This document shows, piece after piece, positions 1 through 6,425 of a stretch of DNA of 11,083 nucleotides. The number at the start of each line of letters is the position of its first letter. Position 1 is the stretch's first letter. Under the pieces are notes generated by a model, which had not been told where the DNA came from, did not search any database, and saw nothing but the letters and a program-made list of their open reading frames with translations. The translations under genes were made by a program, and so were the position numbers. The DNA is from Bacteroidales bacterium (GTDB taxonomy: Bacteria > Bacteroidota > Bacteroidia > Bacteroidales > 4484-276): positions 1 through 11,083 of the forward strand of contig JAGYLT010000049.1 in the NCBI GenBank assembly GCA_018400545.1, written 5' to 3'.

Positions 1-177
1 ATGCCTGCCATAACCGGTGGCAGTGATGTGGTCAAAAGTATGTCCGTTGATGAGTTGATCACAAACCTCCAACGTATTGAAGGAGTTTTCGCGAACCTCC
101 GAATGGATTACTTCACTGCCATCGTGGATGACAAGCTTTACCGTTCTGGACCCGATGTCAATTCCGGCAGTTTTCAT
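1..177 (-). CDS. ATP-dependent activator/reductase of a double-cubane or 2-hydroxyacyl-CoA dehydratase-type enzyme (BadF/BadG/BcrA/HgdC family), 5' part only
   Basis: Reading the reverse strand from 177 gives an open 59-codon N-terminus that runs off the left edge. It begins MKTAGIDIGSRTVKLVI, the phosphate-1 loop (DxGS.T.K) of ASKHA-fold activator ATPases. The next recognisable stretch is ITATGYGRH, which fits the family's 'TGYGR' motif. These proteins are homodimers with one bridging [4Fe-4S] cluster, and they use ATP hydrolysis to push a low-potential electron into a partner Fe-S enzyme. The cluster cysteines lie beyond the window. The start codon overlaps the upstream gene's stop as ATGA (174-177), a translational-coupling arrangement that ties it to that partner. 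The plus-strand open frame over the same bases is its shadow. The family call is firm; the exact partner chemistry is inferred. Confidence 0.88.
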   Translation of the reverse strand, partial: MKTAGIDIGSRTVKLVIHDGSEVIHSEVRENSFNTLEVCDQLINGHTFDHITATGYGRH

Positions 178-1451
178 GATTTGATGCGCTCGATAAATGC
201 TTCTATTCTGGTTTTTAACTGCCCTACATCTTCCTGGCTGTAATCAGTTGTCAGATTCAAAACCGGCACGCCTTTGTTCTCCAGTAATTTTGCGTGGGTA
301 ATGGATTCATGCTGATAGGGATGGCAAAACTGAAGCGAATAATTCAGCACACCATGGGCATCATAATCTTTAGCCATCTCATTTACATGATCCTGGCGGC
401 TTTGGTTGGGTGTAAAAATCGCACAATCAATTTTGAAGTAACGATTAACAATATTATCGATAAGCTCATCTGTGGTTTCACCTTCAAGGCTTGTCATGTT
501 GCGGGTTCCGCGTTCACCGGTGCACATCTCCTCTCCCACTATGGTTGCTCCTGACGATTCGATGAGGCTGGGCAATTTCCAGTTTGGAATAGCCATCGGA
601 CAACCACTGATCAGAATGCGTGGTGTATCTTTTGGAACTACACCTATGCCTTTTTCAATTCTTTCCTCCAATTCATCACAAAGGGCATTTACTGAATTGG
701 TGAAGCGCTCTGGATCGTCATAAAAATATATCTGGTTGGCGAGCAAAACATCCAGCCCTGAAATGGGAACCGGATTGGCAGCCCTTAATCTTGCCAGCCT
801 GAGAATAGCCCTGCGTTTTGCATTTACGGTTTCGATGGCATTTTTCAGGTTTTCTACGGTGAGTTTTTTTTCGGTGAGTTTTTCCAGGGCTTCGGCAAAA
901 CGCGTATATTCAGCTTTGAGCAGTTCAAATCCTGATGTTGATTTCATCTGCGGGATATCCATCACATAAAGATTGTTTACCAAATCCTTGTATGATTCAT
1001 AAGCTTTCTTTTTGCCGTCGCAGGTGTTTTCGCCAACAATCATGTCGGTAGATTCGATATAAGGGCAAACTTTGGCCAGTTTAAAATCGAATGCCGATTT
1101 GATGAGGGCACATGTGTTTCGTGGGAGAAAGTCCTCTGATTCGTCGATGCCCAGATCGGCGCCTGCGCATAGTCCTACCATGATGCCATCGAGGGCAAGC
1201 ACGATTTCTTCGGGTACAAAAACACAGAAAGTGCCAACAACTTTCCGTCCCTGCGCCTTTGCATCCATTAATTCTTTGATTCGCAACCCATGAATTTCGC
1301 TCATCACAAAATCAAAGTATTCCATCCCTTTCGGGCGGTTTTTCTGCGACAGGAAAACATCACCATACATTTTCCCTACGGTTTCGAGTACTGCATCGTG
1401 GGTGCCCAGATCAAGGCCCAGACCTTCCCACATTTTTGTGTAGTCAGACAT
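174..1451 (-). CDS. Double-cubane cluster-type protein / 2-hydroxyacyl-CoA dehydratase D-component homologue (YjiM-like)
   Basis: This 425-residue protein belongs to the HgdB/BcrB/FldB superfamily. Seen: ten cysteines (C76, C95, C114, C129, C144, C258, C284, C310, C343, C376). They include motifs GTFCVFVPEE (73-82), ENTCDGKKK (141-149), SGCPMAIPNWK (282-292), GEEMCTGERGTRN (306-318) and LQFCHPYQHE (373-382). An N-terminal and a C-terminal cluster-binding lobe flank a helical middle. True 2-hydroxyacyl-CoA dehydratases have two subunit genes (alpha and beta). Here a single subunit is followed directly by its activator, the arrangement known for YjiM/YjiL and for double-cubane cluster proteins (DCCP), which hold an [8Fe-9S] cluster and reduce small molecules in vitro. 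The natural substrate of DCCPs is unknown. The start at 1451 (ATG, MSDYTKMWEG) matches family length. A second dehydratase subunit beyond the left edge cannot be excluded. Cytoplasmic, oxygen-sensitive. Confidence 0.85.
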   Translation of the reverse strand: MSDYTKMWEGLGLDLGTHDAVLETVGKMYGDVFLSQKNRPKGMEYFDFVMSEIHGLRIKELMDAKAQGRKVVGTFCVFVPEEIVLALDGIMVGLCAGADLGIDESEDFLPRNTCALIKSAFDFKLAKVCPYIESTDMIVGENTCDGKKKAYESYKDLVNNLYVMDIPQMKSTSGFELLKAEYTRFAEALEKLTEKKLTVENLKNAIETVNAKRRAILRLARLRAANPVPISGLDVLLANQIYFYDDPERFTNSVNALCDELEERIEKGIGVVPKDTPRILISGCPMAIPNWKLPSLIESSGATIVGEEMCTGERGTRNMTSLEGETTDELIDNIVNRYFKIDCAIFTPNQSRQDHVNEMAKDYDAHGVLNYSLQFCHPYQHESITHAKLLENKGVPVLNLTTDYSQEDVGQLKTRIEAFIERIKS

Positions 1452-1583
1452 AATTTAAATGAATTTTGTTTATAGAAATGATAATTTGAAAAACCAATAC
1501 GAATGGGTTGTTTGCTTCCAACACAGGAATTTTGGGAAACAAAAAGAAATGGGAAGAAAAATATTAAAGCGGGAAAAATAGAC

Positions 1584-1760
1584 AAAAAGGAGGCCTCAGG
1601 GTAATTACCAAATCGTGGCAACACCCCTGAAATGAGCGCAATAATATTGCATACCCCGTGTTTCATAGGCCAAAAATTCCTGCTGCACCATACTTACTAC
1701 AGCACTTCGGGCAACTCACCACCTGGATGAACCGGTCTGTGCGAGCAGCGGAATCTGAAT
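1584..1760 (-). ncRNA. Possible structured RNA or leader upstream of the double-cubane protein gene
   Basis: This stretch has no convincing protein but several nested inverted repeats. On the minus strand they are, in order: TGCTG/CAGCA (1700-1704 with 1681-1685), GGCCT/AGGCC (1667-1671 with 1592-1596), GCAAT-loop-ATTGC (1638-1650), and TCAGGG/CCCTGA (1625-1630 with 1596-1601). A run of five T follows at 1584-1588, read leftwards. The T-run after GC-rich pairing would suit transcription termination. A small RNA of 6S type, another Bacteroidota RNA, or a cis-acting leader of the gene at 1451 are all possible. I could not match it to a known family, and no consensus promoter was found in front. 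The 96-codon frame across it has no protein-like features and runs into the neighbouring gene. Confidence 0.3.
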
Positions 1761-1894
1761 TGTATTTAAATGATTGTCAAACATTTATCTTATTAAAGCA
1801 TTTGAATATGTAAATATTCCGATACAAAAATACATTTGAAAGTTAATTTTCCAAGTTTTTGATGAAATTCAGAATCAGTCCGGATATTACCACG

Positions 1895-1929
1895 AAAAAC
1901 CCCTGACAGCATCAGGAATGCCATCAGGG
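1895..1929 (-). terminator. Rho-independent terminator, possibly bidirectional
   Basis: CCCTGA (1901-1906) pairs with TCAGGG (1924-1929). Inside, GCAT (1909-1912) pairs with ATGC (1918-1921) around a 5-nt loop, with a 2-nt internal loop between the two stems. On the minus strand the stem is followed by TTTTT (1895-1899). It lies 18 bp beyond the stop of the small membrane protein gene, so it ends that transcript. On the plus strand TTTGTTT follows, so it could work both ways. Confidence 0.75.
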
Positions 1930-1946
1930 TTTGTTTATGATGAGGG

Positions 1947-2231
1947 CTATAAAAATAAAACCCATACAATCCCAAAACCAATGGCCACGGAGATTATAAT
2001 GGCCAGCGCATTTTTCAACCTGCCGTTGAACTTCTCTGCTTTAAGTTCTTCGAGAAAAGCCAGTCGATCCTTCTCCGTAAATTTCAGTCTTCCGGATGGA
2101 TTGTCGGAGGAAGCTGTTGAAATTCCCGCTGAATCGCGGTATTGATTGCGTTTTTCGCGCCTGCTTTTGTTTTCCTCCCGGAATTCCTGCATGCGTCTAT
2201 TTAATGCTGAATATGGTCCACCGAAACTCAT
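1947..2231 (-). CDS. Small tail-anchored membrane protein, unknown function
   Basis: The 94-residue protein starts MSFGGPYSALNRRMQEFREE. Residues 10-33 are strongly charged (many R, K, E) and probably helical. Residues 33-50 are Ser/Gly-rich and likely disordered. A second charged helix follows at about 52-70, then one hydrophobic segment (74-94, AIIISVAIGFGIVWVLFL) reaching the very C-terminus. This is the layout of a single-pass protein held in the inner membrane by its tail, with the N-terminal part in the cytoplasm. I do not recognise the family. It is judged real because its length, composition and ATG start are coherent and a good terminator lies just past its stop, whereas the plus-strand frame over it (1918-2145) has none of these. 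There is no operon partner: the exporter gene upstream is 188 bp away. Confidence 0.72.
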   Translation of the reverse strand: MSFGGPYSALNRRMQEFREENKSRREKRNQYRDSAGISTASSDNPSGRLKFTEKDRLAFLEELKAEKFNGRLKNALAIIISVAIGFGIVWVLFL

Positions 2232-2419
2232 AAGTCGTTATTTGGTTATTTGTTAATGGATATTTGTAAAATATTTAAAGAAGCGTTGTGATTGGTTTAA
2301 GAGGTTTTTAATCCGTTTATACCGGCGATCATCATGAGCGCGGTTTGATCGGAGACTTCCGTTGGCATCTTCAGCAAAATACAAGATCCTTTTTCAGCAA
2401 AGATAAAAATTCCGAAAAA

Positions 2420-3766
2420 TTATGCGGTTACTTTTTTTAATTTTCGAACGGTAAATACCACCGAAATAATAGCCGAAACCCAGTTGATGATGGCAATGCC
2501 CCACCATATGCCAATCAACCCCAAACCCATGACTTCGGCAAGGAGCGTGAAAAGCCCGATTGGCAGAGCCACCTGTCTGATCAAACCGATCCAGATGGCG
2601 AACATGGGTTTTTTGAGGCCCTGAAGAACCGCTACGGAAACGTTTAGTAAAACGTAGGAATTAAAAATCAGTGTAGCTATTTGAAGATAGGTGGTTCCGA
2701 TTTCTATCACAGGGACATCATCAGTAAAAAGTTTCACTAAATTTTCGGCAAAAAAGTACACCCAAACCATACCGATGGTCATAATAACCGCCCCATAAAT
2801 CAAACTTTTGCGATATGCTTCCTTTACCCGTTCCAGCCGGCCGGCGCCAAAATTTTGCCCAACAATTGTTATGGCGGCAATATTCAGTCCGATGGTGGGA
2901 AGCAGGGCGATTTGCTCGATGCGTGTGGCAATGCCGTAAGCAGCCACACCATCATCTCCGAATTTTGTGATAAAGTAGGTGATGATAAAAATCCCCACTG
3001 CAATGGTCATCATGTTGATACTGGCCGGAAATCCCTGACCGGCAATTTCGGCAAAATATTTCCTGCGTGGTCTGAAGAGCTCGGGCTGAATTTGCGCAAA
3101 AAGCTCGGTGCGCCGCACGCGATACCCCATATAAATTACACCGCCAAACTGAATTACAACTGTTGCCAGCGCGATTCCGGCAATCCCGAATCCCGGGATA
3201 CCAAATGCGCCATACATAAACAACGGATCCAGCCCGACATTTAAAACAGACCCGGCAACCAAAAAATTTCGGAACGACATGGTATCGCCTCTGGATGATA
3301 AAATCCCGTTTAAAATTCCATTGATGAGAAATGTTACCGTACATATCAGGATTACCTGCATGTATTCGAGGGCCATACGCAGGGTTTCTCCTTCGGCATT
3401 CATAAACTTAAAAAGATACGGAACCGTAATGTAGCCAACCACAGCCAGCACCACCGAAAGCACAAAACCAAATACAAGCGCCTGGCGGGCATACAATTTG
3501 GCGGATTCTTCATCCCGCCTGCCAAGTGCGTTGGAGATCAGAGCAGTTGTTCCTGTTCCAATGCCCATTCCTACAGACACAATAATAAAAAATACCGGAA
3601 ACGAGATGGCCAGTCCCGCCTGGGCTAATGTGGAAATTTCCCCTGCATAATACGTATCCACCACATTGAACATGGTATTGAATAAAAATCCGACACTTGT
3701 CGGAATAGCCAGCTTCCTGATGAGCTGCCCGATGGGGGATTCCGTAAATTCGAGTTTTCGTGACAC
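2420..3766 (-). CDS. MATE family efflux transporter
   Basis: The 448-residue polytopic membrane protein has about 12 predicted transmembrane helices arranged as two MatE repeats (roughly residues 17-180 and 235-400), the normal length for the family. Family hallmarks near the N-terminus are PIGQLIRKLAIPTSVG, the 'NVVDTYYAGEIS' stretch in the first helix-loop region, and GIGTGTTALISNALGRRDE in the second. It would sit in the inner membrane and export drugs or metabolites by Na+ or H+ antiport; the substrate cannot be told from sequence. The start used is GTG at 3764-3766 (MSRKLEFTESP). No in-frame ATG lies close upstream, and the encoded N-terminus matches where MATE proteins normally begin. 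The gene appears monocistronic. A repeat tract (3785-3840) lies 20-75 bp ahead of the start, where its promoter or leader should be. Confidence 0.93.
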   Translation of the reverse strand: MSRKLEFTESPIGQLIRKLAIPTSVGFLFNTMFNVVDTYYAGEISTLAQAGLAISFPVFFIIVSVGMGIGTGTTALISNALGRRDEESAKLYARQALVFGFVLSVVLAVVGYITVPYLFKFMNAEGETLRMALEYMQVILICTVTFLINGILNGILSSRGDTMSFRNFLVAGSVLNVGLDPLFMYGAFGIPGFGIAGIALATVVIQFGGVIYMGYRVRRTELFAQIQPELFRPRRKYFAEIAGQGFPASINMMTIAVGIFIITYFITKFGDDGVAAYGIATRIEQIALLPTIGLNIAAITIVGQNFGAGRLERVKEAYRKSLIYGAVIMTIGMVWVYFFAENLVKLFTDDVPVIEIGTTYLQIATLIFNSYVLLNVSVAVLQGLKKPMFAIWIGLIRQVALPIGLFTLLAEVMGLGLIGIWWGIAIINWVSAIISVVFTVRKLKKVTA

Positions 3767-3784
3767 TTGGCGGGGAGGTGTTTT

Positions 3785-3840
3785 GTTATTGGGGTATTGG
3801 GTTATTGGGTTATTGGGGTGATGGAGTGTTGGGGTGATGA
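3785..3840. repeat. Degenerate 8-bp tandem repeat (TTATTGGG type)
   Basis: About seven imperfect copies of TTATTGGG and variants (TATTGGG, TTATTGGGG, then GGTGATGGAGTG-like drift) lie directly upstream of the GTG start of the MATE gene. The repeats are uneven, so slippage is only a possibility. Confidence 0.7.
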
Positions 3841-4146
3841 AAAATAAAATTATTTATCCGTTTGAAAGTCTTTTCCATATTCGTTATTGCACAAAAGTTT
3901 TCATCCGGTTCAATCGTTTTCATGGTCTTTGTTTTTATCAATTTTATTGCTGTCTTAAATGTGTCATTTAAAAAATTCCGGTTAGCATATCTGTTCATGT
4001 TCGAAATGAGAATAAGGATTATACACAACCCCACGGACAACGTCTAAACTCTAATTTCTAAATTCTCCATTCTACTTCTAAATTACAATCTTTAACCTCA
4101 TTCTTCTTCATTTCCAACCGCAAAAGCAAACCACTTCGCCGGCAAA
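3841..4146. other. AT-rich spacer without a supportable gene
   Basis: Both strands have 60-76-codon open frames here, but they overlap each other, are low-complexity and Phe/Ile-rich, and look like chance frames. From 4043 to 4085 there is a pyrimidine-rich, loosely repeated tract (TTCTAAATT occurs twice, about 20 bp apart). No RNA gene, terminator or clear promoter was seen. Confidence 0.5.
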
Positions 4147-4690
4147 ATGTTTACAACTATTTTAAATAGTCTCCGCAAGAAAACTCACAAATACGATTTT
4201 CAACAGTTTGTTTACCTCAACCCTCCCGCAGTTGCGCATAGCCGTCAGGCTAAAAAACGTAACACATTTTTATTCTGATGCATGGGTAGTCCCTTATGGG
4301 GCTCGGATGCTTATTTTATCACAGGCAGCCGCGAATACAAAAATCCTGATTATCTCCTGGAATATTTTGCCTATATCGAAAATCCGGAAATTATAAAAAT
4401 TTACAAAGGCAAGCGGGCACGTCCAGAATTTCTTTGTTTACCGTTTGCGCCGCTGCTTGCAGTTGCCCCCGATTTGCTGGACGTACTTGGAATTACACAG
4501 CCGGCTGGATTCATGCATTTTTCACCCACACTTAATATCATTTAGATATCTGGACATTATAGATGCTCTCCTCGACGGCCGGCGCTTCTGCTATGCAAAT
4601 CAGATTTCAAATGTCAGATATTTGATGTTTTTTCGGAATCAAATATTCCGGGTAGATCGGCTCGTTACCTCACCGAACTGGCCCTGCTAA
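4147..4690 (+). pseudogene. Decayed gene of unknown family, interrupted near its 5' end and frameshifted
   Basis: Protein-like segments follow one another on the plus strand in more than one frame. From ATG 4147 comes MFTTILNSLRKKTHKYDFQQ, ending at a TGA (4276-4278) inside the two-hairpin element. In the same frame after the element come segments such as REYKNPDYLLEYFAYIENPE and EIIKIYKGKRARPEF, as far as a TAG at 4543-4545. Then, in the next frame (from about 4548), come DIIDALLDGRRFCYANQIS and NVRYLMFFRNQIFRVDRL, ending near 4690. The composition is that of a real protein, unlike the chance frames nearby. I do not recognise the family. The relic would have been roughly 150 residues without the inserted element. 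Alternatives are a sequencing error at about 4545 or two unrelated short frames. It lies next to another broken gene, amrS. Confidence 0.4.
4239..4310. repeat. REP-like two-hairpin unit
   Basis: Two short imperfect palindromes lie 27 bp apart. The first is TAGCC-gtca-GGCTA (4239-4252). The second is AGTCCC-ttat-GGGGCT (4288-4303), extended by outer GCAT/ATGC arms (4280-4283 with 4307-4310). Paired GC-rich hairpins on an AT-rich background are typical of REP/BIME elements mobilised by RAYT (IS200-like) transposases. The unit falls inside the reading frame of the relic gene and introduces its first stop codon. Multi-copy status cannot be shown from one window. Confidence 0.45.
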
Positions 4691-4943
4691 AGATTTCATT
4701 ATTTTCAATCCATACCACTATTAAATCCCCACCTTATCAGCTTCACAGGCGCAACAGAACTCCTGATCTCACAATTTGGAATGAACAATCATTTGCGACA
4801 ATTGAGTTCTGACCTTGTTTACCTGATTTTATCTCTATCGGCATAATTTTCTTGTAACAAGGGGTAATTTCGGATGATTTTGTAACAAGATTCGTGATGA
4901 GTATAGAGGTGAAACAATTCGAATTTTAATCTTCATCAACTGA

Positions 4944-5947
4944 TTAAATATTCTCCAAAATCCTGTATCCGCACCTGGAACAGTTCCCTGCTTTATCCAG
5001 TCCCTGTAATCCAGGTATCGTAGCGACTGGTCAGGGTTATTTCTGGCCACCGGGAAGGGCAGTTAGTGTTGGCCGTTGGAAGTAGAAACGTACCGAGATA
5101 AACGTAGTCCAGATGCTCCCGGGCAATTTCGTATAGGTGTTATTCAAATCTTCAGGGAAGTTGGCGCAGGGCTGAACTTTTATAGGTAGGAAAATAGCTG
5201 CGACAAATAAAACTGTTGCTACCCCGGATTCTGACGATCATTTATCATTTCTGTGAAGGTTTGCCTGGATCATCATTCCAGACCGGAATTACCAGATTTG
5301 TCACTTCAGTGTTTACCCGACCGCCTGATCTGTTTCAGGGAATTCCTTACCGGAGCCAGCTTCGACATGGTTTGTGTACGATAAAAATCCTCCGTGAAAG
5401 CTTTCATATCTACATTGAATGCATCGATCACCTCCAGTAATTCAGCCAAAGGTTCCGTGTTTATGAAGCCGTTTGTTACCATTGCATTTTTCAAACCTTT
5501 TTGTTTCGAGAGCTCCGCAATATCCAGCATAAACTCAAACCAAACAGTGGGTTCGTTGTAGGTAAAAGCGATACCGGTGTTTCCTTTTTTTTCTGATGCT
5601 GCATTTACCAAATCACGTGGGGAATACCTTTTCCTGAAATCCAGACGTGCAGGAACTGCCTGGGAAATCTCGTAGTTCTGGCAAAACTTGCAGCGCAAAT
5701 TGCAGCCAAATCCGCCCACAGAAAAAATGATGCTGCCGGGAAAAAAATGATACAGGGGCTTTTTTTCGATGGGATCGAATCCTGCCGAAGAAACCTGCCC
5801 GTATGTGCTGAGATACATTTCTCCATCCTCATTTTTACGGATTCGGCATATCCCGGTTTTTCCATTTCCGATGGTGCAATAATGCGGGCACAGATTGCAC
5901 TTAATCTGGTCGCGATAAACTACTTCGTAATATCTGGCTGGATGCAT
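4944..5947 (-). pseudogene. amrS: AmmeMemoRadiSam system radical SAM enzyme AmrS, broken by multiple frameshifts
   Basis: The first 213 codons (5947 to 5309) are intact. They hold an N-terminal cysteine set (C17, C20, C24, C34), the radical SAM motif CNLRCKFCQNYE (C82, C86, C89), the GGF..NLRC glycine-rich surround, and FTYNEPTVWFEF. The frame then stops at TGA 5306-5308, but the family's C-terminal part continues in pieces: EVTNLVIPVWNDDPGK (to about 5260), FTEMIN (5257-5240), then YFPTYKSSA, YEIAREHLDYVYLG and, in another frame, KAGNCSRCGYRILENI with TAA at 4944-4946. Total length (~334 codons) equals a normal AmrS. At least five indels are needed to restore it. Neither AmrA nor AmrB, the usual companions, is present. 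Either a pseudogene or local sequence error; a working truncated enzyme is unlikely. Confidence 0.88.
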
Positions 5948-5970
5948 AGGTGATATAAATTCTTAAATGC

Positions 5971-5978
5971 CAAAGTTA
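5971..5978 (-). promoter_or_regulatory. Bacteroidota -7 box for amrS
   Basis: The minus strand reads TAACTTTG, matching the TAnnTTTG box used by the Bacteroidota primary sigma factor, 23 bp before the amrS ATG. A matching -33 TTTG at the expected spacing is not obvious. Confidence 0.5.
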
Positions 5979-6046
5979 AGCAATGTTTTACGATCGGGCA
6001 CCAGAAGGTAATATTGTATTTGGAAACCTATCAAAACAACTTTTTC

Positions 6047-6054
6047 TATCTTTG
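6047..6054 (+). promoter_or_regulatory. Bacteroidota -7 box for the Mop/TOBE gene
   Basis: TATCTTTG (TAnnTTTG) lies 39 bp before the ATG at 6094. A TTTG at 6019-6022 is 24 bp upstream, longer than the usual ~19. It lies inside the 5983-6093 extension of the open frame, which supports the shorter start at 6094. Confidence 0.55.
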
Positions 6055-6093
6055 GCCTCTACCAAATCTAATTTCAAACTTAATAATTTAACA

Positions 6094-6306
6094 ATGAAAG
6101 TATCTACCAGAAATATGCTCATGGGAACCGTAAAGAAGATTCAACACGGAGCCGTGAATTCAGAAGTAACCATTGAACTTCCCGGCGGACAGGAAATCGT
6201 TTCCATCATTACCAAAACATCATCGGATAACCTGGATCTGGTTGTCGGAAAAGAAGTGTATGCCTTTATCAAGGCTTCCAATGTAATGGTGGCTGTAGAT
6301 GATTAA
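6094..6306 (+). CDS. Mop/TOBE-domain molybdate-binding protein (molbindin type)
   Basis: The 70-residue protein is essentially one TOBE domain. It shows the molbindin pattern STRNMLMGTVKKI near the N-terminus, GAVNSEVTIEL (residues 19-29), GG at 31-32, and a C-terminal VYAFIKASNVMVAVD. Single-TOBE molbindins assemble into oligomers that bind and buffer molybdate or tungstate in the cytoplasm for molybdenum-cofactor enzymes. The reading frame is open back to 5983, but homologues begin at M-K-(V/I)-S-x-RN and a TAnnTTTG box lies inside the extension, so ATG 6094 is chosen. It is divergent from amrS with a 146-bp gap. No other molybdate genes (modABC, moe) are in the window, so its partner enzymes are unknown. 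Confidence 0.9.
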   Translation: MKVSTRNMLMGTVKKIQHGAVNSEVTIELPGGQEIVSIITKTSSDNLDLVVGKEVYAFIKASNVMVAVDD

Positions 6307-6415
6307 AGGAGTTATTGGTTAATTGTTATTCGTTATTTGCTGTCACGGACAATAACATTATAACCATTAACTTAATAACCTAATAACCATTAACTTAATA
6401 ACTTATCAACTCAAA
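6307..6415. repeat. Degenerate AT-rich intergenic repeat (TTAATAACC / TTATTGGTTA type)
   Basis: First comes TTATTGGTTAATTGTTATTCG. After 30 bp the complementary motif appears as successive ACCATTAACTTAATAACC copies (about 6360-6400). The two blocks are roughly inverted relative to each other and could form a long weak hairpin between the molbindin and esterase genes. The motif resembles the tract at 3785-3840. Confidence 0.55.
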
Positions 6416-6425
6416 GTCTCCTCAC

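Noticed and set aside
1..243. Plus-strand 80-codon open frame starting at base 1
   Set aside because: The reverse strand here encodes a clear ASKHA activator N-terminus and the end of the double-cubane protein, so this frame is a shadow.
1376..1666. Minus-strand 96-codon open frame (MKHGVCNIIALISG...)
   Set aside because: Phe/Pro-rich with no domain. It overlaps the start of the gene at 1451 out of frame and lies over the hairpin cluster.
2297..2368. Short minus-strand frame MPTEVSDQTALMMIAGINGL... after the MATE gene
   Set aside because: Only 23 codons with no start signal. It looks protein-like but is too short to support; homologous spacers would be needed.
4835..5050. Minus-strand 71-codon open frame
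   Set aside because: It lies over the amrS relic. Another frame of the same bases gives the AmrS C-terminus (GNCSRCGYRI), so this is an out-of-frame product of the decay.
5983..6093. N-terminal extension of the molbindin frame
   Set aside because: It contains the TATCTTTG box and has no similarity to the Mop family, whose members start at the M-K-V-S-x-RN position.
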